Shown: piece by piece, positions 47,947 through 57,741 of the stretch
How positions within the stretch are numbered: position 1 is the stretch's first letter
Layout: the number at the start of each line of letters is the position of its first letter
Program-made: the position numbers and the translations under genes
Notes under the pieces: model-generated
The model's input: the letters and a program-made list of their open reading frames with translations, nothing else
Told to the model about the DNA's origin: nothing
The model's database searches: none
From: Corynebacterium urinipleomorphum
Lineage (GTDB): Bacteria; Actinomycetota; Actinomycetes; Mycobacteriales; Mycobacteriaceae
Direction of reading: 5' to 3'
Length of the DNA stretch: 64,000 nt
Assembly: GCF_900155535.1 (NCBI RefSeq)
Contig: NZ_LT706963.1
Location: 483,734-547,733, forward strand

Positions 47947-48945
47947 CTAGGCGGTCGGCCGCCAGAACCCTTTGAACGGCATGCCGATGTTGGAGGTGCG
48001 CACCGGGTTCATTTGCACCGGATCACCCGCTTCCACCATCATTCCGTCACCGGCGTACATGGCCACGTGCCCGGACCAGACGACGAGGTCGCCGGTCTGC
48101 AGTTCTTCGTAGCTGACTTGTCGGCCTGTGGCTTGATTCTCTGCGGTGCGCGGAATGTCTACCCCGGCTTGGCTGTACGCCCACGATGTCAGTCCGGAGC
48201 AGTCGAATCCGCCGGGTGCGTTGCCGCCCCACACGTACGGGGTTCCCACCATTGATTTCGCGGCTTCGACGGCGGCGTGACCCGCTTCGCTGCCGCCCGT
48301 TGAAGGTGCGGGGACGGGTGCGGGCGCATCGGGAACAGCATCGGGAGCTTCGGGGGCATCGGCAGTCTCGACAGCGGCCGGATGTGTTGTTGCGCGCAGC
48401 TCTTCACCCGCGGCCTGCGCAGATGCTGAAGGCACGAGAGGGTCGCGCTCCGTCGCGGCGGCGACGAGGGCATGCAGACGCGCGACGAGAGGCTCCAGCG
48501 CAGAGCGTAACTCGCCGAGCTGCTTATCGACGTCCCCCAGCGCCCCCTCCGCCAACGCCGCTATTGACAGGGCTGCGCTGAAACCGGCCGGCCCCGCGAG
48601 CAACCCCGGCAACAGTGACACCGCGGAAGCGAGGAACTGCTGGCCGGTCGCGATAATGCCAGCGGCGGCGTGGGCGATCAGTGGAATGGCTTCCCCGATC
48701 ACTGCCTCAATCTCCCCGCGGTCGGCGGCGAGATTCTTCGCGGCGCTGAGTAGCCGGCCCGGATCCGCGCCCACTATTGCGGCCAGCGGTGCAGCAGCGC
48801 CGAAGGCGGGTGTCGCGCCGACGGAAATGTCGGGTAGCGGAGCAGGGGCTGATCCGAGGATGGCGGACAGCGCCGGCTCGATGAGTGTGGAGCCGGCGGA
48901 GGCGAGAACGGGCATGAGTCCCGTGGAGTTCAGCGCGGCGGTCAT
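47947..48945 (-). CDS. NlpC/P60 (C40) hydrolase with helical N-terminal domain
   Basis: A 332-residue protein. The C-terminal NlpC/P60 domain (about 215-332) cleaves peptidoglycan peptides; the nucleophile is Cys in [17 protein letters not shown] and the histidine is in [19 protein letters not shown]. The first 190 residues are Ala/Leu-rich helices without a normal signal peptide, followed by a Pro/Asp/Ala linker ([18 protein letters not shown]). The ATG at 48945 overlaps the upstream small gene by four bases. Export route unknown; see the partner at 48942. Confidence 0.87.
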   Translation of the reverse strand: MTAALNSTGLMPVLASAGSTLIEPALSAILGSAPAPLPDISVGATPAFGAAAPLAAIVGADPGRLLSAAKNLAADRGEIEAVIGEAIPLIAHAAAGIIATGQQFLASAVSLLPGLLAGPAGFSAALSIAALAEGALGDVDKQLGELRSALEPLVARLHALVAAATERDPLVPSASAQAAGEELRATTHPAAVETADAPEAPDAVPDAPAPVPAPSTGGSEAGHAAVEAAKSMVGTPYVWGGNAPGGFDCSGLTSWAYSQAGVDIPRTAENQATGRQVSYEELQTGDLVVWSGHVAMYAGDGMMVEAGDPVQMNPVRTSNIGMPFKGFWRPTA

Positions 48946-49226
48946 GGGAGGAGGGAGGTGAGGTGGTGGGCAGATGCGACGTCGATAAGCGATGCCTTGT
49001 CGCTGAATACCGTCATGTTGTCGGCCACCCGGTGGGCCTCCCGCGTGAGTAGAACTGCTTGGTCGTTCGCGACATCGACTGCGCGGGTGAGAGCGTCGGC
49101 GAGGTCGGCGAGCGCCTCGTGGGCAGGCAGAGGCGGCAGCGACGTGGGGATGAGCGCGTTGGCGTCGGCGCGTAGCGACGCGAGATCGATTTCGGCGGCG
49201 GCAGTATCCAGATTCAGAATGTCCAT
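48942..49226 (-). CDS. Small helical protein coupled to the NlpC/P60 gene
   Basis: A 94-residue, mostly helical protein ([18 protein letters not shown], then [19 protein letters not shown] and [20 protein letters not shown]). Size and helix-turn-helix build resemble WXG100/EspC-type proteins exported by type VII secretion, but there is no WxG motif and I cannot assign the family. Its stop overlaps the hydrolase start (ATGA), so the two proteins are made together. Divergent from upp, 70 bp away. Confidence 0.7.
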   Translation of the reverse strand: MDILNLDTAAAEIDLASLRADANALIPTSLPPLPAHEALADLADALTRAVDVANDQAVLLTREAHRVADNMTVFSDKASLIDVASAHHLTSLLP

Positions 49227-49296
49227 GTTCTATTGGACTGCTCGAAGCGCCGTCCGGTTCCATCGACGGGAAAATTCCGCGATAGCATGTCTATCT

Positions 49297-49932
49297 ATGG
49301 ACATCACGATCATCGATCACCCGCTGGCCCAAGCACGTTTGACCCGTTTGCGCGACGAGCGCACGAATAATTCGGGTTTCCGCGCGGCCTTGTCGGACTT
49401 GGGGGCGATGCTCGTGTACGAGGCGTCGCGCGACCTCGAGGTGGAGACGTACGAGTGCATCACCCCGGTCGGTACCGCGGAGGGCACACGGCTGAAGAAT
49501 CCGCCGATCATCGTGCCGGTGATCCGTGCGGGTCTGGGGCTGGTGGATCCTGCGCTGTCGATGATCCCCGACGCGCAAGTCGGCTTCATCGGCCTGGCGC
49601 GCGACGAGGAGACCCACGAACCTGTTCCGTACCTCGAGGCCTTGCCGGATGATCTGTCCGGGCAGCCGGTGTACTTGGTCGATCCGATGCTGGCCACCGG
49701 AGGTTCCCTTGTGCACGCCATTGATTTGCTCACGGCCCGTGGCGCGGACGACATCACCGTGATCTGCGTGGTTTCCGCGCAGCCGGGCGTGGACCGGCTG
49801 AAGGAGATGGGTGTTCCGCTGCGTCTGATCACGGCGGCGGTGGACCCGGCGCTCAACGATGACGCATACATCGTGCCGGGCTTGGGCGATGCGGGCGACC
49901 GGCTCTACGGGCCGCGCAACATTCACCTGTAG
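49297..49932 (+). CDS. upp: Uracil phosphoribosyltransferase
   Basis: A 211-residue enzyme making UMP from uracil and PRPP (pyrimidine salvage). The PRPP loop is [19 protein letters not shown]. Other motifs are [26 protein letters not shown] and the uracil-binding [15 protein letters not shown] at the C-terminus. The ATG at 49297 follows TAGCAT by eight bases, which suggests a leaderless mRNA. The length matches the family. Confidence 0.97.
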   Translation: MDITIIDHPLAQARLTRLRDERTNNSGFRAALSDLGAMLVYEASRDLEVETYECITPVGTAEGTRLKNPPIIVPVIRAGLGLVDPALSMIPDAQVGFIGLARDEETHEPVPYLEALPDDLSGQPVYLVDPMLATGGSLVHAIDLLTARGADDITVICVVSAQPGVDRLKEMGVPLRLITAAVDPALNDDAYIVPGLGDAGDRLYGPRNIHL

Positions 49933-50010
49933 GACTCTATCTGTGGCGACCCTCCGTGCCCTCCGCTATCCTCCGACTCGAGGGGAAACTTAAAAATTTA
50001 AGGGGGACAA

Positions 50011-50397
50011 GTGGACGAAGTGTTGCCTTCGGGGCACTGGGCGAGTTTCGGGTACAGCTTGTCGGCGCGGCTGCGGTCGCTGCGGGATATGCGGGGAATC
50101 AGTCAGGTCAGACTGGCGGAATTAGCGGGGCTCTCGCGCAGCCTGGTGTCTAATCTGGAACGGAATCACTCCAGTTCAGAGGGGTCGTCGGATCCCACTA
50201 TGAGCACCATTTACCGTCTGTCGTACGCGTTGCGCGTGCCGCCAGCGGTGTTGTTGCCGGCGGCGGGGGAAGAGGTCGGAGGCATGTGTTGGGAGGCGAT
50301 CGAGCGCGCAGTCGGGGACGGGCCGGGTGTTCTGAACACCTCTGTCTCGTGGCCGGCTAGACCCGAGGACACACAGCCTTTCACGCCCGCACCGTAG
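50011..50397 (+). CDS. XRE-family helix-turn-helix regulator
   Basis: A 128-residue regulator. The Cro/C1-type HTH spans about residues 16-78 (LSARLRSLRDMRGISQVRLAELAGLSRSLVSNLE, then STIYRLSYALRVPPAVLLP). The C-terminal 50 residues have no recognisable domain. GTG at 50011 with AGGGGG upstream. A regulator of this type sits next to upp in other corynebacteria; target unknown. Confidence 0.87.
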   Translation: MDEVLPSGHWASFGYSLSARLRSLRDMRGISQVRLAELAGLSRSLVSNLERNHSSSEGSSDPTMSTIYRLSYALRVPPAVLLPAAGEEVGGMCWEAIERAVGDGPGVLNTSVSWPARPEDTQPFTPAP

Positions 50398-50441
50398 CCT
50401 GAACGGTTCGGCCTGAGTGGTTCTTTTTGCCCCCGACTAAC

Positions 50442-50466
50442 TGTACAGCTTGGTCTAGTTGTAGAC
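50442..50466. promoter_or_regulatory. McbR-like site upstream of the M20 amidohydrolase
   Basis: TGTAC-AGCTTG-GTCTA (50442-50457) matches 8 of 10 bases of TAGAC-N6-GTCTA and shares the AGCTTGGTC core with the metY site. It overlaps an outward palindrome, GTCTA-GTTG-TAGAC (50453-50466). Confidence 0.35.
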
Positions 50467-50574
50467 TTCCACGCATACAAAGACGCTCAAGGAAAATGCG
50501 TGCCAGTGAAGCTCCGGCGCAATCCGGTGCACAGCGCGCATTGCACAATCGTCGAGGCGAAGGGGAGTGGCAGC

Positions 50575-51759
50575 GTGGGTTTAGCGGCTCAGGTCGACGC
50601 GTGGTTGGCGGTGCACCGCGAGGAAGTCATCGGTTGGCGCCGCCACCTGCACTCGCACCCGGAGCTATCCCACAACGAGATTGACACGACCCAGTTCATC
50701 GCGGGCGTGCTCACGGACCATGGGCTCGAGCCGCACTTGTTCCCGGAAACGGGCTTGTATGTCGACCTCGGCCCGGAAGACGGGGAGCGCCTAGGCTTCC
50801 GGGCGGACATCGACGCACTTCGGGTCGAGGAGGTCTCCGGGCTGCCGTTCGCGTCGCGCACCCCGGGGATGTCTCACGCCTGCGGACACGATGTGCACAC
50901 CACCATCTGCTTGGCGCTAGCTTGCGCGCTGGCTGAGGTTGACCTGCCGTTCGGCATCCGCATCATCTTCCAGCCAGCTGAAGAAGTGATGGACGGCGGC
51001 GCACGGGATGTCATCGAATGGGGCGGCCTCGACGGGGTGGCGTGCATCTACGCCGTCCACGCGGAACCGAAGCTGCGTGTCGGCCAGATCGGGGTGCGCA
51101 CCGGTGCCATCACATCCGCTGCAGACGTGTTGCGTATCGACGTCACTGGTCCCGGCGGCCACACCTCCCGCCCGCATCTCACCGCCGATGTGGTGTACAC
51201 CCTGGGCAGCCTGGTCACGCAACTGCCTGGGCTTCTGTCACGCCGGATCGATCCCCGCACGGGCACCGTTTTGGTCTTCGGCCAGATCGAAGCCGGCTTC
51301 GCAGCCAATGCCGTGCCCAAGACGGGGCGTATCTCCGGCACGATCCGCACCCAGGACATCAGGACGTGGCGGTCGTTGGAGCCGCTGATGCGCGACCTCA
51401 TCGGCGATGTCGTGGCCCCCACCGGCTGCGAGTACGAGCTGTCCTACACCAGGGGTGTCCCTCCGGTGATGAACGACGACGTGGCCACCGCCGCACTTGC
51501 CGGCGCGGCCCAGTCCGTCGACCCGCACGCGGTGGTGCAGGCTCCGCAGTCCAGCGGCGGTGAGGATTTCTCCTGGTATCTCGAGCATGTCCCGGGTTCC
51601 ATGGCGCGCCTCGGCTGCTGGCAGGGCTCGGGGCCGAAATACGACCTGCACCGCGGCGACATCGTGATCGACGAGCGCTGCATCGATGTCGGTGTGCGCC
51701 TCTTCGGTTCCATCGTGGAGCGTTACGACGGCGGTCTCGTGGACGCGTCCTCACTGTAG
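50575..51759 (+). CDS. M20-family amidohydrolase (N-acyl-amino-acid hydrolase type)
   Basis: A 394-residue zinc amidohydrolase. Metal ligands are in SHACGHDVHTTI and QPAEEVMDGGARD, with VHAEPKLRVGQIG and the lid GPGGHTSRPH. It begins GLAAQVDAWLAVHREEVIGWRRHLHSHPEL. The GTG at 50575 has AAGGGGAG eight bases upstream; the frame is open from 50500 but the extra residues are unlike the family. In C. glutamicum the gene in this position is called amiA. The McbR-like site upstream hints at a sulfur-containing N-acyl substrate (inference). Confidence 0.88.
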   Translation: MGLAAQVDAWLAVHREEVIGWRRHLHSHPELSHNEIDTTQFIAGVLTDHGLEPHLFPETGLYVDLGPEDGERLGFRADIDALRVEEVSGLPFASRTPGMSHACGHDVHTTICLALACALAEVDLPFGIRIIFQPAEEVMDGGARDVIEWGGLDGVACIYAVHAEPKLRVGQIGVRTGAITSAADVLRIDVTGPGGHTSRPHLTADVVYTLGSLVTQLPGLLSRRIDPRTGTVLVFGQIEAGFAANAVPKTGRISGTIRTQDIRTWRSLEPLMRDLIGDVVAPTGCEYELSYTRGVPPVMNDDVATAALAGAAQSVDPHAVVQAPQSSGGEDFSWYLEHVPGSMARLGCWQGSGPKYDLHRGDIVIDERCIDVGVRLFGSIVERYDGGLVDASSL

Positions 51760-51938
51760 ATTCCCGTAAACCGCTGTATCCGCCCGTAACCCATGTGCAC
51801 CGCGGCGTCGCATCGTGCCGCGCGATGATCGCCCGACTCAACCCTCCCAGACGGCGACGCGTGAGGTCGACAGCTACAGTGGACTCCCGGTAACCCTGAA
51901 GCTGGTAAAAGCAGACGCGAAGCGCAAAGGAGACACGC

Positions 51939-53345
51939 GTGTCCAAAAAGATCGTGATCATCGGCGGCGGCCCGGGCGGCTACGAGGCAGCTCTCGTGGG
52001 CAGTTCCTACGGCGCGGACATCACGTTGGTCGAGCACCTCGGTGTCGGCGGCTCGGGCATTTTGCGCGATGTCGTCCCGTCGAAGGGTTTCATCGCAGGC
52101 ACGAACATCAAGACGGACCTCCGCCGCGCCGACGCGATGGGGCTGAAGCACGGGCTCGGCGACGTGAACCTGTCGGTCCCGGCTCTGAATAACCGTGTGG
52201 TTGCGCTCGCTTCAGAGCAGTCGCGCGACATTCGCGCCCAGGTCGAGCGTGCCGGCGTGCGCGTGGTCAACGGCCGCGGCCGCTTCGCCGCCAAGCAGGA
52301 GGGCCACACCACGCACCGCGTCGAGGTCGAGCTTATCGACGGCACCGTGGAAACCATCGACTGCGACATGGTCCTCATCTCCACCGGCGCATCCCCGCGC
52401 GTCCTGCCGAAGGCTAAGCCGGATGGCCGCCGCATTCTCAACTGGCAGCAGATGTACGACCTGATTGAGAGGCCGGAGCACCTCGTCGTGGTCGGTTCCG
52501 GTGTGACTGGTGCGGAGTTCGTCTCCGCCTACGCGGAGTTGGGCGTGAAGGTGACCATGGTGGGCTCTTCCGACCGCATTCTCCCGCACGACGACGCGGA
52601 CGCCGCCGATGTCCTGGAGCAGGTTCTGTCCAACCGCGACGTGACCCTGGTGAAGGATGCCCGCGTGGACAGTGTGGAGAACACCGGCGACGGCGTCATC
52701 GTCCGCACCAGCGACGGCCGCGAGATCACCGGCTCCCACTGCCTGATGTCCATCGGTTCCATCCCCAACACCAAGGACCTGCAGCTAGAGTCACAGGGCG
52801 TGGACGTCACCCCGTCGGGCCACATCCACGTGGACCGCGTTTCCCGCACCAACGTTTCCGGTATTTACGCGGCGGGCGACTGCACCGACCTCATGCCGCT
52901 GGCATCCGTGGCCGCGATGCAGGGCCGCATCGCCATGTACCACGCACTCGGCGAGGGTGTGGAGCCGCTGCGCATCCGCACAGTGGGCAACGCCGTGTTC
53001 ACCCGCCCGGAGATCGCGGCTGTGGGCATCACCGAGGCACAGATCCACAACGGCGAGTACAACGCTGACATCATCAAACTCGACCTGGCCACCAACCCTC
53101 GCGCAAAGATGCGCTCCCTGACGTCTGGTTTTGTGAAGATCTTCGCCCGCAAGGGCTCCGGCCAGGTGCTCGGCGGCGTGATCGTCGCCCCGACCGCGTC
53201 CGAGCTGATCCTGTCGCTCACCATCGCTGTGACCAACAACCTCACCGTCGAGGATGTGGCCAACTCCATGGCCGTCTACCCGTCGCTGTCGGGCTCCATC
53301 ACCGAGGCTGCCCGCCGCCTCGTGCACAAGACGGACCTGAACTAA
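51939..53345 (+). CDS. lpdA: LpdA-type NAD(P)H quinone reductase / flavoprotein
   Basis: A 468-residue FAD disulfide-reductase-fold enzyme. The FAD-binding site is IVIIGGGPGGYEAAL and the NAD(P)-binding site VVVGSGVTGAEFVSAYAELG; IYAAGDCTDLMPLASVA closes the FAD domain. Where lipoamide dehydrogenases have CxxxxC, this protein has VGGSGILRDVVPSK with no cysteine, so it cannot be a disulfide reductase; the mycobacterial homologue LpdA is a quinone reductase. The GTG start is preceded by AAAGGAG. pyc follows. Confidence 0.88.
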   Translation: MSKKIVIIGGGPGGYEAALVGSSYGADITLVEHLGVGGSGILRDVVPSKGFIAGTNIKTDLRRADAMGLKHGLGDVNLSVPALNNRVVALASEQSRDIRAQVERAGVRVVNGRGRFAAKQEGHTTHRVEVELIDGTVETIDCDMVLISTGASPRVLPKAKPDGRRILNWQQMYDLIERPEHLVVVGSGVTGAEFVSAYAELGVKVTMVGSSDRILPHDDADAADVLEQVLSNRDVTLVKDARVDSVENTGDGVIVRTSDGREITGSHCLMSIGSIPNTKDLQLESQGVDVTPSGHIHVDRVSRTNVSGIYAAGDCTDLMPLASVAAMQGRIAMYHALGEGVEPLRIRTVGNAVFTRPEIAAVGITEAQIHNGEYNADIIKLDLATNPRAKMRSLTSGFVKIFARKGSGQVLGGVIVAPTASELILSLTIAVTNNLTVEDVANSMAVYPSLSGSITEAARRLVHKTDLN

Positions 53346-53499
53346 TCATTCCCCACATGGGGCACTTTTCGCTCGAAGGTGATCTTCGCGACACCGGCTG
53401 CGACTAGCTGGCAATTCGCTGAGCCTGCTGGGCCTGGATGTCGCGGAAGGCTTTAAGATCAGTTCTGCAATTGCTTATTTCTGATCAAGGGAGACCACT

Positions 53500-56400
53500 A
53501 TGTCCGGTCCTGATCTTTCGGCGGGCACCGATTCGGCCCACCTGCCCACCTTCAAGAAGATTCTGGTTGCCAACCGCGGCGAGATCGCGGTGCGTGCCTT
53601 CCGTGCGGCGTTTGAGACCGGGGCCAAAACGGTCGCCGTGTACCCGCGCGAAGACCGCCACTCGTTCCACCGCCCGTTCGCGGACGAGGCTGTGCAGATC
53701 GGCGAGGAGGGCCAGCCGGTCCGCGCCTACCTGTCTATCGACGAGATCATTCGCGCCGCGGAGAAGACCGGAGCAGATGCGGTCTACCCGGGCTACGGCT
53801 TCCTGTCGGAGCGTGCTGACCTGGCGCGAGCCTGCAAAGAGCGCGGCATCACCTTCATTGGCCCGACCGCCGAGACACTGGACCTGACCGGCGACAAGGC
53901 TGCCGCAGTCCGCGCCGCCGAGGAGGCCGGCCTTCCGGTGCTCAAGGACTCCGAGGCCACCACGGATATCGATGAACTGGTCGGCTGGGCCGACGACTTC
54001 GAATTCCCGGTGTTCGTGAAGGCTGTGTCGGGTGGCGGCGGAAGGGGCATGCGCTTCGTCGATAAGCGCGAAAACCTGGCCGCGCTGGCTGCGGAAGCGT
54101 CCCGTGAGGCTGAGGCCGCGTTCGGCGATGCGAATGTGTACCTGGAAAAGGCTGTGATCAACCCGCAGCACATCGAGGTGCAGATCCTTGGGGATTCCAC
54201 CGGCGACGTGATCCACCTGTTCGAGCGCGACTGCTCCGTGCAGCGCCGCCACCAGAAGGTCGTGGAGATCGCCCCTGCGCAGCACATCACCGACGAACAG
54301 CGCGAGCGCATCTGCAACGACGCGGTGAACTTCTGCCGCCACATCAACTACCAGGGCGCCGGTACCGTCGAGTTCCTCGTGGACGAGAACGGCAACCACG
54401 TCTTCATCGAGATGAACCCGCGCGTGCAGGTGGAGCACACGGTGACGGAGGAAGTCACCGGGGTGGACATCGTGAAATCCCAGATGCACATCGCAGCGGG
54501 CGCGAGCCTGGAGCAGCTGGGCCTGCGCCAGGACGAGGTGACGCTGACGGGCGCGGCGCTGCAGTGCCGCATCACCACCGAGGACCCGAACAACGGCTTC
54601 CGCCCGGACTCCGGCTTGATCACCGGTTACCGTTCCCCGGGCGGCGCGGGCGTGCGCCTGGACGGAAACATCTCCGTCGGATCGGAGATCACCCCGAACT
54701 TCGACTCGCTGCTGGTGAAAATGACATGCCGTGGCAAAGACTTCGAAACCGCTGTGGCGCGTGCCCGCCGCGCGCTCAACGAATTCGAGGTCAACGGCGT
54801 GTCCACCAACATTGGCTTCCTGCGCGCCTTGCTCTCCGAACCGGACTTCACCAACAAGCGCATTTCCACGAGCTTCATTGCGGACCACCCGCTGTTGCTC
54901 GAGGCGCCGGCCGCCCCGGATGAGGCTGGCCGCATCCTGGAGTACTTGGCGTGGGTGACGGTGAACCAGCCGAACGGCCCGCGGCCGACGAATATCCGCC
55001 CGACGGACAAGCTGCCCAAGCTGGATTACGAGTCCACGCCCCGCGGTGCCCGCGATGAGCTGCTTGAACTCGGCCCGGAGAAATGGGCCGCCAAGCTGCG
55101 CGAGCAGAAGGCACTCGGCGTGACCGACACGTCCTTCCGAGACGCGCACCAGTCGCTGCTGGCCACACGCGTACGCACGAACACGCTTGTCGCCGCAGCG
55201 AAGCACGTCGGCCACCTCACCCCGGAGCTTGTCTCCGTCGAGGCATGGGGCGGTGCGACGTACGACGTGGCCATGCGCTTCCTCCACGAATCGCCGTGGA
55301 CGCGCCTGGAGGAGCTGCGCGACGCGATGCCGAACATGAACATCCAGATGCTCCTGCGCGGCCGCAACACGGTCGGCTACACGCCGTACCCGGAGTCCGT
55401 GACCAACGCGTTTGTGAAGGAAGCAGCAACGACCGGCGTGGACATCTTCCGCATCTTCGACGCGCTTAACGACGTCTCCCAGATGCGCCCCGCCATCGAC
55501 GCCGTCCTGGAGACCCAGACTACCGTGGCCGAGGTCGCCATGGCGTACTCGGGCAACCTCATGGACCCGGCCGAGGACCTGTACACGCTGGACTACTACC
55601 TGCGCCTGGCCGAGGAGATCGTGGGCACTGGCGCCCATGTTCTGGCCATCAAGGACATGGCGGGACTCATGCGCCCGGCCGCGGCCGCCAAGCTGGTCAC
55701 CGCGCTGCGCGAACGATTCGACCTGCCCGTGCACGTGCACACCCACGACACCGCCGGTGGTCAGCTGGCCACCTACCTCGCCGCCGCTAACGCCGGCGCC
55801 GACGTGGTGGATGTCGCCTCCGCGCCGCTGGCCGGCACGACCTCGCAGCCGTCGATGTCTGCGCTCGTCGCGGCCTTCGCCGACACCGAGCGCGACACCG
55901 GCCTGTCACTTGAGGCCGTGAGCAGCCTCGAGCCGTACTGGGAGGGCGTGCGCCAGCTCTACGCACCGTTCGAGTCCGGCATCCCGGGCCCGACCGGCCG
56001 CGTCTACCGCCACGAGATCCCGGGCGGGCAGCTGTCCAACCTGCGCACGCAGGCAGTGGCGCTCGGCTTGGGCGACCGCTTCGAGCTCATCGAGGACTAC
56101 TACGCCGCCGTGAACGAGATGCTCGGCCGCCCGACCAAGGTCACCCCGTCCTCCAAGGTCGTGGGCGATCTGGCCCTGCACCTCGTCGGCGCTGGCGTGG
56201 ACCCGGCCGACTTCGCCGCGGACCCGCAGAAATTCGACATCCCGGATTCTGTGATCGGCTTCCTCCGCGGCGAGCTGGGCACGCCTCCGGGAGGTTGGCC
56301 GGAGCTGCGCGACCGCGCTCTCGGCGGCCGCAAGGAGACCCCGCAGCTCACCGAGGTTCCCGCAGACCTGGCTGAGGGCCTCGAGTCCGAGGACCACCGC

Positions 56401-56940
56401 ACGCGCCGCTCCAGCCTGGACAAGCTGCTGTTCCCGAAGCAGTACGCAGAGTTCCTGGAGCACCGACGCACCTACGGCTTCACCGACCAGCTGGCGGACA
56501 AGACCTTCTTCTACGGCCTCAAAGAGGGCGAGGAAACGATGGTCTGGTACGGCGACCTGGAGGAGCAGCAGATCCCGCTGGTCGTGCGCCTCGACGCCGT
56601 GGGCGAGCCGGACGAGAAGGGCATGCGCCGCGTGATCATCAACGTCAACGGCCAGATCCGCCCGGTGACGGTCCGCGACGAGAACGCCGAATCCTCTGTT
56701 GCCGAGGTGGAGAAGGCCGACGCATCCAACCCGAACCATGTGGCCGCCCCGTTCGCCGGTGTGGTCACCGTGACGGCGAAGGAAGGCGACACCGTCTCCG
56801 CGGGCGACCCGATCGCGTCCATTGAGGCGATGAAGATGGAGGCTTCCATCTCCGCACCGAAGGACGGCGTGGTCGAGCGCATCGCGTTCACTCAAGCCAC
56901 CAAGGTGGAAGGCGGCGACCTGGTCGCTGTGATCCGCTAG
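53500..56940 (+). CDS. pyc: Pyruvate carboxylase
   Basis: A 1146-residue biotin enzyme making oxaloacetate from pyruvate and bicarbonate (anaplerosis). Biotin carboxylase occupies about 15-470 (KILVANRGEIAVRAFRAAFE, SGGGGRGMRF, MNPRVQVEHTVTEE). Carboxyltransferase spans about 540-840 (FRDAHQSLLATRVRTNTL, KDMAGLMRP, HVHTHDTAGGQ). The biotinyl domain near the C-terminus has Lys1112 in IEAMKMEAS. AGGGAG precedes the ATG. Single gene with a strong terminator. Confidence 0.98.
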   Translation: MSGPDLSAGTDSAHLPTFKKILVANRGEIAVRAFRAAFETGAKTVAVYPREDRHSFHRPFADEAVQIGEEGQPVRAYLSIDEIIRAAEKTGADAVYPGYGFLSERADLARACKERGITFIGPTAETLDLTGDKAAAVRAAEEAGLPVLKDSEATTDIDELVGWADDFEFPVFVKAVSGGGGRGMRFVDKRENLAALAAEASREAEAAFGDANVYLEKAVINPQHIEVQILGDSTGDVIHLFERDCSVQRRHQKVVEIAPAQHITDEQRERICNDAVNFCRHINYQGAGTVEFLVDENGNHVFIEMNPRVQVEHTVTEEVTGVDIVKSQMHIAAGASLEQLGLRQDEVTLTGAALQCRITTEDPNNGFRPDSGLITGYRSPGGAGVRLDGNISVGSEITPNFDSLLVKMTCRGKDFETAVARARRALNEFEVNGVSTNIGFLRALLSEPDFTNKRISTSFIADHPLLLEAPAAPDEAGRILEYLAWVTVNQPNGPRPTNIRPTDKLPKLDYESTPRGARDELLELGPEKWAAKLREQKALGVTDTSFRDAHQSLLATRVRTNTLVAAAKHVGHLTPELVSVEAWGGATYDVAMRFLHESPWTRLEELRDAMPNMNIQMLLRGRNTVGYTPYPESVTNAFVKEAATTGVDIFRIFDALNDVSQMRPAIDAVLETQTTVAEVAMAYSGNLMDPAEDLYTLDYYLRLAEEIVGTGAHVLAIKDMAGLMRPAAAAKLVTALRERFDLPVHVHTHDTAGGQLATYLAAANAGADVVDVASAPLAGTTSQPSMSALVAAFADTERDTGLSLEAVSSLEPYWEGVRQLYAPFESGIPGPTGRVYRHEIPGGQLSNLRTQAVALGLGDRFELIEDYYAAVNEMLGRPTKVTPSSKVVGDLALHLVGAGVDPADFAADPQKFDIPDSVIGFLRGELGTPPGGWPELRDRALGGRKETPQLTEVPADLAEGLESEDHRTRRSSLDKLLFPKQYAEFLEHRRTYGFTDQLADKTFFYGLKEGEETMVWYGDLEEQQIPLVVRLDAVGEPDEKGMRRVIINVNGQIRPVTVRDENAESSVAEVEKADASNPNHVAAPFAGVVTVTAKEGDTVSAGDPIASIEAMKMEASISAPKDGVVERIAFTQATKVEGGDLVAVIR

Positions 56941-56953
56941 AAGCGCCAACAAC

Positions 56954-57008
56954 AAAGCCGCTAGGCCCCGTCGCCCCGGTTAACGGGGTGCGGAACCTAG
57001 CGGCTTTT
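56954..57008. terminator. Bidirectional terminator between pyc and the DUF305 gene
   Basis: AAAGCCGCTAGG (56954-56965) pairs perfectly with CCTAGCGGCTTT (56996-57007 region) around an inner CCCCG/CGGGG stem; T-tracts follow on the plus strand and a T-rich stretch on the minus strand. It serves both convergent genes. Confidence 0.85.
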
Positions 57009-57031
57009 GTGCTGTGGAAAAGGGGAGCGGC

Positions 57032-57664
57032 CTACTGGAGCAGCTCTTCCATTTCCTTCATTTCGGCGGTCTGGACATCGACCATTTCCTGCGCCATGTC
57101 GCGCAGTGGGGGGTATTCGCCGTTTTCAATCTCGCCCTGCGTCATGGCGATGACGTGCTCGTGGTGGTAATGCATCATTTCCAGGAAGGTCCTGCGCAGG
57201 TCCTCGCCTTCCAGCGATGCGAATTCCTCGAGCTCTTCCGGCTGGAACATGCCATTCGCGATGTGCTTCGAGTGCATCTCCATATCGTCCTGGATGCCCC
57301 ATTCGTCGGCCCAGGCGCGCATTTGCTCGTTCTCGCGCTCCTGGCCGTCCTTGATGCGCTGAGCCAGGTCGCGGACCTGCTCGTCGTCGACATCGGATTG
57401 GAGCAGCACGTCGGACATGTCGATGGCTTGCTGGTGGTGGGGGACCATCATGCCGAGGAAGTGGACGTCCACGTCGTTATGCGATCCCTCTTCGTCGCCT
57501 GCGCCGAAAGCCCCGCGGACCGTCGGTCCGAGAGCGGCCACGAGGAGCACGAGCGCGGCGACGACGGCGAGTGCGATGATCCACGGCTTCCTGTTCGGCC
57601 GCGTCACATCGGCCGAGTCTTCTTTGCGGACATCGAGTCCAGTATTGAGTTCTCTGTCTGCCAT
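57032..57664 (-). CDS. DUF305 membrane-anchored protein
   Basis: A 210-residue protein with one N-terminal membrane helix (WIIALAVVAALVLLVAALG, about 26-44) and an outside DUF305 domain (ferritin-like four-helix type) with the paired His motifs MMVPHHQQAIDMSD and MMHYHHEHVIAM. The His/Met-rich motifs suggest metal, often copper, binding. Start ATG 57664 has AAGGGA six bases ahead; an ATG at 57670 is too close to it. Function not established. Confidence 0.87.
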   Translation of the reverse strand: MADRELNTGLDVRKEDSADVTRPNRKPWIIALAVVAALVLLVAALGPTVRGAFGAGDEEGSHNDVDVHFLGMMVPHHQQAIDMSDVLLQSDVDDEQVRDLAQRIKDGQERENEQMRAWADEWGIQDDMEMHSKHIANGMFQPEELEEFASLEGEDLRRTFLEMMHYHHEHVIAMTQGEIENGEYPPLRDMAQEMVDVQTAEMKEMEELLQ

Positions 57665-57741
57665 TGGCATTCCCTTTCTGTGCTCGAAGGTCAGCCTAGC
57701 GGTGGTGGACTGGTAAGAGCCACACAAGTGGGGAAGGCCAC

